From Pseudomonas chlororaphis subsp. aurantiaca (GTDB lineage: Bacteria > Pseudomonadota > Gammaproteobacteria > Pseudomonadales > Pseudomonadaceae): a stretch of 64,000 nt of DNA. The notes beneath the pieces were generated by a model that saw only the letters and a list, made by a program, of their open reading frames with translations, searched no databases and was not told the DNA's origin. A program made the translations under genes and the position numbers. The stretch is taken from NCBI RefSeq assembly GCF_013466605.1, contig NZ_CP059162.1:1984001-2048000 (forward strand), given 5' to 3'. Shown piece after piece: positions 52,060 through 60,984 of this stretch. Numbering within the stretch: position 1 is the first letter of the stretch; every line of letters starts with the position of its first letter.

Positions 52060-52129
52060 GATCGCGGGCAAGCCTCGCTCCTGCGGAAACTCACAATCTT
52101 CTTCCGTAGAAGCGAGGTTTGCCCGCGAT
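52060..52129. repeat. REPIN of the GTAGGAGCG family
   Basis: 'GCAAGCCTCGCTCCTGC' faces 'GTAGAAGCGAGGTTTGCC' between nasT and the nasA promoter. Confidence 0.8.
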
Positions 52130-52155
52130 GGGGCCCGCGCCGATACCACGAGCTT

Positions 52156-52731
52156 TCAGCCCAGCAACTCGCTCATGGCGATGATCTGCTCCGCCACCTG
52201 GATCAGCTTCTGCTGCCGGCTCATGGCCTGGCGGCGCATCAGGGTGTAGGCCTGTTCTTCGTTGCAGTCTTTCATCTTCATCAACAGGCCCTTGGCCAGC
52301 TCGATGCGCTTGCGCTCGGCCAGCTGCTGGTCGCGGGCCTGCAGCTGCGCGCGCAAGGCCTGGTCGCTCTCGAAGCGGGCCATGGCCACATCGAGAATGG
52401 GCTGCAGGCGCTGGGCCTGGATGCCTTCGACTATGTAGGCACTGACCCCGGACTTGATGGCGTGGCGCATCACATCGGGGTCGTGCTCGTCGGTGAACAT
52501 CACGATTGGCCGTGGCTGGTCGCGGCTGACCAGCACCACTTGCTCCATCACATCGCGGCTCGGTGATTCGGTATCGATCAGGATCACATCCGGACGCACC
52601 GTTTCGACGCGCGTCGGCAGGTCGATGGTCAGCCCCGACTCGTCGATCACCTCGAAACCGGCTTCCATCAGAGCCGCCTTGAGCCGACCGACCTTCTTGG
52701 CGGTGTCGTTGATCAGCAGGATACGCAACAT
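52156..52731 (-). CDS. nasT: NasT, ANTAR-domain antiterminator
   Basis: A 191-residue RNA-binding antiterminator. A receiver-like domain (about 1-120; 'VILIDTESPSRDVM') lacks part of the usual phospho-acceptor pattern. The C-terminal ANTAR domain (about 130-190) has the three-helix pattern 'RKRIELAKGLLMK ... EEQAYTLMRRQAM'. It binds the paired-hexaloop hairpins found before nirB, nasA and nasS. It follows nasS by 15 bp; NasS holds it inactive without nitrate or nitrite. Confidence 0.95.
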   Translation of the reverse strand: MLRILLINDTAKKVGRLKAALMEAGFEVIDESGLTIDLPTRVETVRPDVILIDTESPSRDVMEQVVLVSRDQPRPIVMFTDEHDPDVMRHAIKSGVSAYIVEGIQAQRLQPILDVAMARFESDQALRAQLQARDQQLAERKRIELAKGLLMKMKDCNEEQAYTLMRRQAMSRQQKLIQVAEQIIAMSELLG

Positions 52732-52746
52732 GGTCTCGGGCTCCTG

Positions 52747-53958
52747 TCAGCGGCTGGCGAGAAGAGGCGAGCTGTCGCTCATGGCGTGCAGTTTGAAGCT
52801 GCGGGCATAGGCGGCCGGGTCCGACCCGTCCCACAGCTTGCCGTCGATCAACTGGCTGCTGCGCATGTCCTGGCCCCAGGACGCGACACCGACGGCGGTG
52901 GCGGCTTGACGATAGAGCTCGAGTTGCTGCACCTGGCGCGCGATGCCCAGGTAGTCCGGGTCTTCGCGCAGCAGGCCCCAGCGGCGGAACTGGGTCATGA
53001 ACCACATGCCGTCGGACAGATACGGCAGGTTGACCGTGCCTTCATTATGAAAGCGTAGCGCGTGCGGGTCCTGCCAGCGGTTGCCGAGGCCGTCGGCATA
53101 CTCGCCGAGCAGGCGCGGCTCGATGCAGCCCAACGGCGCATCGAGATACTCGCGGGCGCTCAGCAGCTGCGCGGTGCTCTGGCGGTTTTCCCGGCTCTGC
53201 TCGATGAAGCGGCTGGCCTCGAGGATCGCCATGACCAGGGCCCGCGCGGTATTCGGGTACTGCTCGACGAAGGCGCGGGTGCAGCCGAGGACTTTTTCCG
53301 GGTGGTCGGGCCAGATCGCCTGGCTGGTGGCCAGGGTAAAGCCCAGGTTCTGGTTCGCCGCGCTGGCGCTCCAGGGTTCGCCGACGCAAAAACCGTCGAT
53401 GCGCCCGGCCTGCAGGTGCGCGACCATTTGTGGCGGCGGCACCACCACGCTGTCGACGTCCTGCAACGGGTGGATACCCTGGGCGGCCAGCCAGTAATAC
53501 AACCACATGGCGTGGGTGCCGGTGGGAAAGGTCTGGGCGAAGGTCAGTCTTGCCCGGCTTTGGTGCACATGCAGGTAAAGCGCTTCAGGACTGGTCACGT
53601 TCAGCGCCTGCAGCTCCTGCGAGAGGTTGATGCTCTGGCCGTTCTGGTTCAGGCCCATCAGCACCGCCATGTCGCTGGCGTTGACCCCGCCGATGCCCAG
53701 GTGCACGGCGTAGATCAGGCCGTACAGGCTGTGGGCGGCATCCAGCTCGCCGCTCACCAGCTTGTCCCGCAGGTTGGCCCAGGACGCCTGGCGCTTGAGG
53801 TTCAGGGTCAGGCCGTAAGGCTGGGCGAAGCCCTGGGTGGCGGCGACCACCACCGAGGCGCAGTCGCTCAAGGCCATGAAACCGAGGTTGATCGCGGTCT
53901 TTTCCGGGGCGTCGCTGCCGTTGACCCAGGCCAGCGGGCTGACGGGGAGTTCATTCAT
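52747..53958 (-). CDS. nasS: NasS, nitrate/nitrite sensor (ABC substrate-binding fold)
   Basis: A 403-residue protein of the NrtA/NasS periplasmic-binding fold but without a signal peptide (MNELPVSPLAWVNGSDAPEK), so it is cytoplasmic. It is the known anti-activator of NasT that lets go when nitrate binds. Typical segments: 'FMALSDCASVVVAATQGF', 'HSLYGLIYAVHLGIGG' and 'IDGFCVGEPWSA'. GGAGG lies 10 bases before ATG 53958. Head of the nasST operon, with its own ANTAR leader. Confidence 0.94.
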   Translation of the reverse strand: MNELPVSPLAWVNGSDAPEKTAINLGFMALSDCASVVVAATQGFAQPYGLTLNLKRQASWANLRDKLVSGELDAAHSLYGLIYAVHLGIGGVNASDMAVLMGLNQNGQSINLSQELQALNVTSPEALYLHVHQSRARLTFAQTFPTGTHAMWLYYWLAAQGIHPLQDVDSVVVPPPQMVAHLQAGRIDGFCVGEPWSASAANQNLGFTLATSQAIWPDHPEKVLGCTRAFVEQYPNTARALVMAILEASRFIEQSRENRQSTAQLLSAREYLDAPLGCIEPRLLGEYADGLGNRWQDPHALRFHNEGTVNLPYLSDGMWFMTQFRRWGLLREDPDYLGIARQVQQLELYRQAATAVGVASWGQDMRSSQLIDGKLWDGSDPAAYARSFKLHAMSDSSPLLASR

Positions 53959-54001
53959 GGGGTGGCGTCCTCCATAAAAAGCGGCCATAAAAAGCTTCCA
54001 T

Positions 54002-54085
54002 AAAAAAACGTCGCACCCGCGCCAGGCAGAGCCGGCGGGGTAACGACGCCTTTGTCTTTCGACCCACGCCGCCATTGGCCTGGGT
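54002..54085 (-). promoter_or_regulatory. nasST leader: ANTAR hairpins and attenuator terminator
   Basis: Leftward P1 ACCCA-G-GCC-AATGGC-GGC-G-TGGGT (54085-54062), hexaloop with A1 and G4 and one internal G-G mismatch. P2 is GAC-AAAGGC-GTC (54056-54045), again A1/G4. The terminator (CGTCGTTACCCCGCC arm 54048-54034 with GGCGCGGGTGCGACG, then seven T; to 54002) overlaps the 3' side of P2. It has the same design as the nirB and nasA leaders, implying that NasT controls its own operon. Confidence 0.82.
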
Positions 54086-54167
54086 GCTGATGCAGGTTGT
54101 GGTGCAAGGCATATGCCATTCACCGCTGATTTCGCCGCGTGCCTCGCCTGCGAGCCCCATGCCCGGC

Positions 54168-54173
54168 TATAAT
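54168..54173 (+). promoter_or_regulatory. pyrD -10 box
   Basis: A perfect TATAAT 38 bases before the pyrD ATG; the -35 region is weak. Confidence 0.55.
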
Positions 54174-54211
54174 CGCCGCCTCATTTCGCCGCCACCGAGT
54201 CAAGCCCGCCC

Positions 54212-55231
54212 ATGTATACCCTGGCCCGCCAGCTATTGTTCAAACTCTCCCCGGAAACCTCCCACGATCTGTCCCTGGACCTGATCGGCGCGGGCGGGCG
54301 TTTGGGCCTCAATGGCTTGCTGTGCAAGGCGCCGGCGCAGATGCCGGTGAAGGTCATGGGCCTGGACTTCCCGAACCCGGTCGGCCTCGCGGCCGGCCTG
54401 GACAAGAACGGCGCGGCCATCGACGGCTTTGCCCAATTGGGTTTCGGTTTCGTCGAAATCGGCACCATCACCCCGCGCCCGCAGCCGGGCAACCCCAAGC
54501 CACGGATCTTCCGCCTGCCGGAAGCCGAAGCGATCATCAATCGTATGGGTTTCAACAACCTGGGCGTCGATCACCTGCTGGCCCGGGTGGCGGCGGCCAA
54601 GTACAAGGGCGTGCTGGGGATCAACATCGGCAAGAACTTCGACACCCCGGTCGAGCGCGCGGTGGATGACTACCTGATCTGCCTGGACAAGGTGTATGCC
54701 CACGCCAGCTACGTGACGGTCAACGTCAGCTCGCCCAACACCCCGGGCCTGCGCAGCTTGCAGTTCGGCGAGTCGCTCAAGCAACTGCTCAGTGCCCTCA
54801 GCCAGCGTCAGCAGGAATTGGCCGTGCAGCATGGCAAGCGGGTACCACTGGCGATCAAGATTGCCCCGGACATGACCGACGAAGAAACCGCCGAAGTGGC
54901 GCAAGCCCTGATCGAAACCGGGATGGACGCGGTCATCGCCACCAACACCACCCTGAGCCGTGTCGGTGTCGAAGGCATGGAGCATGGCGACGAGGCGGGC
55001 GGCCTGTCCGGCGCACCGGTGCGCGACAAGAGCACCCACACCGTGAAGGTGCTGGCGGGCGAGCTGGCCGGGCGTTTGCCGATCATCGCGGTGGGCGGTA
55101 TCACCGAAGGCAAGCATGCGGCGGAAAAGATCGCTGCTGGCGCCAGCCTGGTGCAGTTGTATTCGGGTTTCATCTACAAGGGCCCGGCGCTGATTCGCGA
55201 GTCGGTGGACGCGATCGCGGCGTTGCGTTGA
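54212..55231 (+). CDS. pyrD: Dihydroorotate dehydrogenase (quinone), class 2
   Basis: A 339-residue membrane-associated flavoenzyme of pyrimidine synthesis, passing electrons to ubiquinone. The N-terminal amphipathic helix '[19 protein letters not shown]' is the class 2 membrane and quinone site. Catalytic features: '[13 protein letters not shown]', '[14 protein letters not shown]' (catalytic Ser, about 176) and '[16 protein letters not shown]'. The order pyrD-rmf-rlmL matches other pseudomonads. Confidence 0.97.
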   Translation: MYTLARQLLFKLSPETSHDLSLDLIGAGGRLGLNGLLCKAPAQMPVKVMGLDFPNPVGLAAGLDKNGAAIDGFAQLGFGFVEIGTITPRPQPGNPKPRIFRLPEAEAIINRMGFNNLGVDHLLARVAAAKYKGVLGINIGKNFDTPVERAVDDYLICLDKVYAHASYVTVNVSSPNTPGLRSLQFGESLKQLLSALSQRQQELAVQHGKRVPLAIKIAPDMTDEETAEVAQALIETGMDAVIATNTTLSRVGVEGMEHGDEAGGLSGAPVRDKSTHTVKVLAGELAGRLPIIAVGGITEGKHAAEKIAAGASLVQLYSGFIYKGPALIRESVDAIAALR

Positions 55232-55249
55232 GTTTTTTGCGCGGCCAGT

Positions 55250-55273
55250 AAAAAGGGCTCCTGTAAGGAGCCC
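55250..55273 (-). terminator. Terminator downstream of rmf
   Basis: Leftward GGGCTCC-ttaca-GGAGCCC followed by TTTTTA; it ends the rmf transcript before the pyrD end. Confidence 0.75.
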
Positions 55274-55360
55274 CTGGGCCGCAGCCCGCCGTCCGGATGG
55301 GACGTGCGTGGTTTAAGTCGTTACGTATTCAGATTTTGGTGTCGGAATGTGTGCCCTGTT

Positions 55361-55576
55361 TTAGCCGACGGCGTGAAGTTCGTTGAGTCTGTGGATTCCC
55401 GCAGTGCCGGTCATACCGTCCCAGTTGTCGCCGCGTCCTTCGCGCCAGCCATTGATCCAGGCTTGGCGTACCGACGGTAGAGTAAATGGGCAAAGCTCAC
55501 GGGACTTGCCATGAACGCCATACTGATATCCGCGCAAAAATGCTCTTTCCAACGGATCACGCTTAAGTCTTCTCAT
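55361..55576 (-). CDS. rmf: Ribosome modulation factor
   Basis: A 71-residue basic protein that drives 70S ribosomes to dimerise in stationary phase. 'MRRLKRDPLERAFLRGYQYG' and 'RQAWINGWREGRGD' are the family signature; it is a little longer than E. coli RMF (55). AGGG lies upstream of ATG 55576. Expression is expected to be stringent/stationary controlled, but no site is clear. Confidence 0.95.
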   Translation of the reverse strand: MRRLKRDPLERAFLRGYQYGVHGKSRELCPFTLPSVRQAWINGWREGRGDNWDGMTGTAGIHRLNELHAVG

Positions 55577-56132
55577 AGGGTGTTTCCCTCACTTGTTGAC
55601 TGTCTTATGTCCCGTCGGCCTCGTTTGAGGCCGGGCAGAATGCTTCTGCCGTTGGTGCTCGCTGCCGGCGTCGCGAGCGTGGTGTTGGCGTCGTTGCGGC
55701 GCCAACCTGAGTTGATTTCTAACCAATGCGTCACAGCGTGGGAATGATCGTTTTGTCATAAGGACGTAACGATAATGATGCTAAGGCCATAAGAACGGCC
55801 TGCTTTACATCGGGTCAGTCAGGCAAACCTCGCTCTGATCAGCCTCTTACTGGATGATGGGCTTAATGCTTTAGTGAGAATTCCACTCCGTTGCACTCAG
55901 GTATTATTCGATGAAAGGTCGAGTTATGACCTTTTGTTTCACTGACTTATTTATCTGCCCCGGCATCTAAGCTCTTTTGGCCCCCGTGGTCACCGCTAGC
56001 GGCGAGCTGAACGGCAGGGGCGGGACGGCACAGATTTGTGCCACGCGAGCGCTCTTCAAGAAAAGCGCTTGATTGAAAACCGGGCGGACGATGCGTTGTC
56101 CGTTCACTTATTGCTAAAGGCCCTGAACTCCC
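55577..56132. other. Long rmf-rlmL intergenic region
   Basis: 556 bp, locally AT-rich (about 55740-55960), the divergent promoter region. It holds a hairpin followed by a T-rich run, AAAGGTC-gagttat-GACCTTT-TGTTTC (55914-55940), a second stem AGCGCT-N11-AGCGCT (about 56048-56070), and no convincing gene. A 46-residue frame at 55607-55747 is weak. Confidence 0.5.
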
Positions 56133-58397
56133 ATGTCGGATCGCTACGAACTCTTCCTCACCTGTCCCAAAGGCCTTGAAGGCCTGCTCATCGAGGAAGC
56201 CGCCGGGCTTGGCCTTGAAGACGCGCGTGAACACACCTCGGCCGTGCGCGGCATGGCCGACATGGAGACCGCCTACCGCCTGTGCCTCTGGTCGCGCCTG
56301 GCCAACCGGGTACTGCTGGTGCTCAAGCGCTTCCCGATGAAGGATGCCGAAGACCTCTACCACGGCGTGCATGATGTCGACTGGCAGGACCACATGCTGG
56401 CGGACGGCACCCTGGCGGTGGAGTTCAGCGGCCACGGCTCGGGCATCGACAACACCCACTTCGGCGCCTTGAAGGTCAAGGATGCCATCGTCGACCGGCT
56501 GCGCACGCCGACCGGCGAGCGTCCCTCCATCGACAAGCTCAACCCGGACCTGCGCATTCACCTGCGCCTGGATCGTGGCGAAGCCATCCTCTCCCTCGAC
56601 CTGTCCGGCCACAGCCTGCACCAGCGTGGCTATCGCCTGCAGCAGGGCGCGGCGCCACTGAAGGAAAACCTCGCGGCGGCGATCCTGATCCGTGCCGGCT
56701 GGCCACGTATCGCGGCCAATGGCGGCGCCCTGGCCGACCCGATGTGCGGCGTGGGCACCTTCCTGGTCGAGGCGGCGATGATCGCCGCCGACATCGCTCC
56801 CAACCTCAAGCGCGAGCAATGGGGCTTCACCGCCTGGCTCGGTCACGTCCCGGCCCTGTGGCGCAAGCTGCACGAAGAAGCCCAGGCACGGGCCCAGGCT
56901 GGCCTGGCCAAGCCGCCGCTGTGGATTCGCGGTTACGAAGCCGACCCGCGGCTGATCCAGCCAGGGCGCAACAACGTCGAGCGCGCCGGTCTCAGTGAGT
57001 GGATCAAGATCTATCAGGGCGAAGTGGCGACCTTCGAGCCGCGTCCGGACCAGAACCAGAAAGGCCTGGTGATCAGCAACCCGCCCTACGGCGAGCGCCT
57101 GGGTGACGAAGCCAGCCTGCTGTATCTCTATCAGAACCTTGGCGAGCGTCTGCGTCAGGCCTGTCTGGGCTGGGAAGCGGCGGTGTTCACCGGCGCGCCG
57201 GACCTGGGCAAGCGCATGGGCATCCGCAGCCACAAGCAGTATTCGTTCTGGAACGGCGCCTTGCCGTGCAAGCTGTTGCTGATCAAGGTACAGCCGGATC
57301 AGTTCGTCACCGGTGAGCGCCGCACCCCGGAGCAGCGGCAGATCGAGCGTGAACAGGCCGAGGCCGACAAGGCGCCGCTGGTTCCGCAGGAGCGCCAGTA
57401 CAATAAGAACGGCAACCCGATCAAGCCGGCGCCAGCCCCAGTGGTCGAGCAGGCGCGCCTGAGCGAAGGCGGGCAGATGTTCGCCAACCGCCTGCAGAAG
57501 AACCTCAAGGCGCTGGGCAAGTGGGCCAAGCGCGAAGGCGTCGAGTGCTATCGCGTCTACGATGCCGACATGCCGGAATACTCCCTGGCCATCGACCTGT
57601 ACCACGACTGGGTGCACGTGCAGGAATACGCCGCGCCGAAATCCATCGACCCGGAAAAGGCCCAGGCCCGTCTGTTCGATGCCCTGGCGGCCATTCCGCA
57701 AGCGTTGAACGTCGACAAGAGCCGGGTGGTGATCAAGCGTCGCGAGCGCCAGAGCGGCACCAAGCAGTACGAACGCCAGAGCGCCCAAGGCAAGTTCACC
57801 GAGGTCAGCGAAGGCGGCGTGAAGTTGCTGGTCAACCTCACCGACTATCTCGACACCGGGCTGTTCCTCGACCACCGGCCAATGCGCCTGCGGATTCAGA
57901 AAGAAGCCGCCGGCAAGCGTTTCCTCAACCTGTTCTGCTACACCGCCACCGCCAGTGTGCACGCGGCCAAGGGCGGGGCGCGCAGCACCACCAGCGTCGA
58001 TCTGTCGAAGATCTACCTGGACTGGGCGCGGCGCAACCTGTCGCTCAACGGTTTCTCCGACAAGAACCGTCTGGAGCAGGGCGATGTCATGGCCTGGCTG
58101 GAGACCTGCCGCGATGAGTTCGACCTGATCTTCATCGACCCGCCGACCTTCTCCAACTCCAAGCGCATGGAAGGGGTATTCGACGTGCAGCGTGACCACG
58201 TGCAACTGCTCGACCTGGCCATGGCCCGGTTGGCCAGCGGTGGCGTGTTGTATTTCTCCAACAACTTCCGCAAGTTCCAGCTCGAGGAAAACCTGGCGGC
58301 GCGTTACTCCGTAGAGGAGATCACCGCCAAGACCATCGACCCGGATTTTGCCCGTAACGGCAAGATCCACCGGGCCTGGAAAATCACCGCCCGCTGA
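56133..58397 (+). CDS. rlmL: 23S rRNA methyltransferase RlmKL (G2445 and G2069)
   Basis: A 754-residue fusion of two methyltransferases acting on 23S rRNA. The N-terminal half has THUMP and RlmL (m2G2445) modules: 'ADPMCGVGTFLVEAA' and the catalytic 'SNPPYGERLGDE' (NPPY). The C-terminal half is RlmK (m7G2069): 'LNLFCYTATASVHAAKGGA' and 'DLIFIDPPTFSNSKRM'. A Pro/Gln/Lys-rich linker joins them (about 400-440). Length slightly exceeds the E. coli fusion (702). Confidence 0.96.
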   Translation: MSDRYELFLTCPKGLEGLLIEEAAGLGLEDAREHTSAVRGMADMETAYRLCLWSRLANRVLLVLKRFPMKDAEDLYHGVHDVDWQDHMLADGTLAVEFSGHGSGIDNTHFGALKVKDAIVDRLRTPTGERPSIDKLNPDLRIHLRLDRGEAILSLDLSGHSLHQRGYRLQQGAAPLKENLAAAILIRAGWPRIAANGGALADPMCGVGTFLVEAAMIAADIAPNLKREQWGFTAWLGHVPALWRKLHEEAQARAQAGLAKPPLWIRGYEADPRLIQPGRNNVERAGLSEWIKIYQGEVATFEPRPDQNQKGLVISNPPYGERLGDEASLLYLYQNLGERLRQACLGWEAAVFTGAPDLGKRMGIRSHKQYSFWNGALPCKLLLIKVQPDQFVTGERRTPEQRQIEREQAEADKAPLVPQERQYNKNGNPIKPAPAPVVEQARLSEGGQMFANRLQKNLKALGKWAKREGVECYRVYDADMPEYSLAIDLYHDWVHVQEYAAPKSIDPEKAQARLFDALAAIPQALNVDKSRVVIKRRERQSGTKQYERQSAQGKFTEVSEGGVKLLVNLTDYLDTGLFLDHRPMRLRIQKEAAGKRFLNLFCYTATASVHAAKGGARSTTSVDLSKIYLDWARRNLSLNGFSDKNRLEQGDVMAWLETCRDEFDLIFIDPPTFSNSKRMEGVFDVQRDHVQLLDLAMARLASGGVLYFSNNFRKFQLEENLAARYSVEEITAKTIDPDFARNGKIHRAWKITAR

Positions 58398-58413
58398 TGT
58401 TGATTGGATCCAC

Positions 58414-58438
58414 AGAGCCTTGATTTTCAAGGCTCTTT
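58414..58438 (+). terminator. Intrinsic terminator of rlmL
   Basis: Perfect 10-bp stem AGAGCCTTGA / TCAAGGCTCT with a TTT loop and a short T-tract. Confidence 0.75.
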
Positions 58439-58523
58439 GCTCTAGCCAAATTAGTGGCGAATAGCTATAACTCAATGCAAGCCCATGTGACGCTCACGTT
58501 CGCTGGCGTTATGAGTTTTGCTT

Positions 58524-60923
58524 ATGTCGTTGCACTCGGTACGCCCGAAAATCTTGGGCTTCATCAGCGAAGACGCATCGGCCTGGCTGGTCGCGCTACT
58601 GGTATTGCTGTTTGGCTGTGTATTGACCGGGCTGCTGGCCTGGTCGACCCTCAACCTGTATCAGCAGCAGTTGCGCCAACGCTTCCAGCTGTTGGCCAGC
58701 GAACGTTATAGCCGCATCGAAGAGCGCTTCGAAGATCAGGAGCAGCGCCTGGATGGTCTCAAGCGCTTCTTCATCAATTCCGGTACGGTCTCGCGCCAGG
58801 ACTTCGACGGCTACACCAAACCTCTCTTGCATCGCACCCAGGCCTACGCCTGGGCGCCGCGTGTCAGTGGTGTCGAGCGGGCGTCGTTCGAGCGCATGGC
58901 GCAGGAGCAGGGAGCGCCGGATTATTTCATTGCCGACCTGAATGCCGAGGGCAAGCTGCAGCGAGCCGCCGAGCGCGATGAGTACATACCGGTGCTCTAC
59001 AGCCAGACCCAAAGCCCGCTGGGTTCGCCCCTGGGGTTCGACCTGCTGGCCCAGCCGATGCGTCGCGATACCCTCGAACGGGCGAGGCAGCGCGGGGGCG
59101 TGGCGGTTTCGCAGCCGGTGCGCTTGGTCGGAGTCGAGCCTTCCTATGCACGCGGCATCATCCTGGCGACTCCCGTCAGCCCGCGCGCCGATGGGGCCAT
59201 GTCGCCCCCCGAGCCATACGGTTATGTGATCGCGGTGATCAGCATGCGCCAACTGGTGGTCGATGGCCTGCCCGAGCAGAGCCAGGACAACCTGTTCGTG
59301 CAGATCATCGACCTGTCGACCGCCGAGTCGTACGGCAAGCTCTATGAATCGAGCAACGGCCCGGGGGACAGCCCGCTGGCGGTGAGCCGGGTGCTGAGCC
59401 TGGCCGATCATGATTACCAGGTGAACATCCGCCCCAGCGCGGTGTTCCTCCAGGCCAACCATTCTTCGGTGTCCAGCCAGGTGGTCCTGGGGATTCTGCT
59501 CAGCCTGCTGCTCAGCGCCTTGCTGTATGTCCTGGTCAGCCAGCGGCAGCGCGCGCTGCGGCTGGTGGAACAGCGTACCGAGGAGCTGCGGGTCAGGGAG
59601 CAGGAACTGCGCGGCACCCATGGGCAGTTGCGCAGCGTGCTCAATGCGGCGACCCAGGTGGCGATCATCGCCACGGACCTGCGGGGCGTGATCAGCACCT
59701 TCAATGCCGGCGCCGAACATATGCTCGGCTACAACAGCACCGAGGTGGTGGGCCACCTGACCCTGGAAAGCCTGCACCTGCCCGCGGAGCTGAATGCGCG
59801 CGCGCAAGCCCTCAGCCAGCGTTACGGCCGGCAGATCCCGATGTGCCAGGCGATGCTGGTGGACGGTTCCGAAGAGCGTGGCGAGGAAACCCGCGAGTGG
59901 ACCCTGGTACGCCGCGATGGCAGCCACCTGGTGGTGAACATGCTGGCCACCCCGGTCCTGGACGATCACGGTTTATGGGTCGGGCACCTGGCCGTCTGCA
60001 TCGACATCACCGAACGCAAACGGGTCCACGAGGCGCTGGCGGCCCGCGATCGCCTGCTGAAGAAACTCAGCGCCCATGTGCCCGGCGCCATCTACCAGTT
60101 CCAGGTGGATGCCGAAGGCCATTCCAGCTTCAGCTACGTCAGTGATGGCATCCGCGACATCTACGAGATCGATCCGCAGCAGTTGCAGCGCGATGCCAAC
60201 CCGGTGTTCGAGCGTATTCACCCGGACGATGTGGCCCGGGTGCGCGGTTCGATCTGGACCTCGGCACGCAACCTCAGCCCCTGGCGCGAGGAATATCGGG
60301 TGCAGTTGCCGCAGCGCGGCCTGCGCTGGGTGCGTGGCGAGGCGACCCCGGAAAAACTGGCGGGGGGCGGGGTGCTGTGGCATGGCTATCTGTCGGACAT
60401 CTCCGACCTCAAGCGGGTCGAGGAGGAGTTGCGGGCGCTGTCGGTCACCGACTCCCTGACCGGTATTCACAACCGCCGCTATTTCCAGGAGCGCCTGCAG
60501 ACGGAAATGGCGCGGGTCGAGCGCGGGGTGGGCAATCTGGCGGTGATCATGCTGGATATCGACCACTTCAAGCGGATCAACGACCAGCATGGGCATGCCA
60601 TCGGCGATATGGTGCTGCGCGGTGTCTGTGAGCGCATCAGCCTTCGTCTGCGCCGCACGGATGTGTTCTGCCGCTTGGGCGGTGAGGAATTCATGGTGCT
60701 GTGCCCGGACACCGATGGTCAGCAGGCTTATGTCCTGGCCCAGGAGCTGTGGCGTGGGCTGCGCAGCTCGCCGATCGATGGCGTGGGCATTGTCACGGCC
60801 AGTTTCGGCATCGCCAGTTGGCGGGAGCATGAAGGGGCCGACGGGCTGTTGCTGCGGGCGGATTCCGGGGTCTATGCGGCCAAGCAGGCAGGGCGCGACC
60901 GGGTCCAGGCCGAGATGGATTGA
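58524..60923 (+). CDS. CHASE-PAS-PAS-GGDEF diguanylate cyclase
   Basis: A 799-residue membrane sensor. TM1 (about 18-42), a periplasmic CHASE domain (about 45-310; 'RFFINSGTVSRQDFDGYTKP' and 'YSQTQSPLGSPLGFDLL'), TM2 (about 318-338) and two PAS domains (about 365-480 and 505-625) come first. A GGDEF domain (about 635-795) follows with active 'RLGGEEFMVL'. The inhibitory I-site RxxD (RRTD) stands five residues before GGEEF, so product inhibition is expected. There is no EAL domain. Signal unknown. ATG 58524 is chosen; an in-frame TTG two codons upstream is unlikely. Confidence 0.93.
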   Translation: MSLHSVRPKILGFISEDASAWLVALLVLLFGCVLTGLLAWSTLNLYQQQLRQRFQLLASERYSRIEERFEDQEQRLDGLKRFFINSGTVSRQDFDGYTKPLLHRTQAYAWAPRVSGVERASFERMAQEQGAPDYFIADLNAEGKLQRAAERDEYIPVLYSQTQSPLGSPLGFDLLAQPMRRDTLERARQRGGVAVSQPVRLVGVEPSYARGIILATPVSPRADGAMSPPEPYGYVIAVISMRQLVVDGLPEQSQDNLFVQIIDLSTAESYGKLYESSNGPGDSPLAVSRVLSLADHDYQVNIRPSAVFLQANHSSVSSQVVLGILLSLLLSALLYVLVSQRQRALRLVEQRTEELRVREQELRGTHGQLRSVLNAATQVAIIATDLRGVISTFNAGAEHMLGYNSTEVVGHLTLESLHLPAELNARAQALSQRYGRQIPMCQAMLVDGSEERGEETREWTLVRRDGSHLVVNMLATPVLDDHGLWVGHLAVCIDITERKRVHEALAARDRLLKKLSAHVPGAIYQFQVDAEGHSSFSYVSDGIRDIYEIDPQQLQRDANPVFERIHPDDVARVRGSIWTSARNLSPWREEYRVQLPQRGLRWVRGEATPEKLAGGGVLWHGYLSDISDLKRVEEELRALSVTDSLTGIHNRRYFQERLQTEMARVERGVGNLAVIMLDIDHFKRINDQHGHAIGDMVLRGVCERISLRLRRTDVFCRLGGEEFMVLCPDTDGQQAYVLAQELWRGLRSSPIDGVGIVTASFGIASWREHEGADGLLLRADSGVYAAKQAGRDRVQAEMD

Positions 60924-60984
60924 GGCGGAAGGGGACTGAGGAGCGGGGTGGCGCGGGGTTGCCGCGCCACCTGCGAGTGACGGC

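Noticed and set aside
54091..54107. Sigma-54-like element before nasS (TTGCAC-N6-CTGCA)
   Set aside because: Only one of the two -24 Gs is present, and the predicted start would fall inside the outer stem of hairpin P1, destroying it.
55607..55747. 46-residue hydrophobic frame in the rmf-rlmL gap
   Set aside because: No clear ribosome-binding site, overlaps the rmf promoter and leader, and ends without a terminator; a membrane-like stretch alone is not enough.
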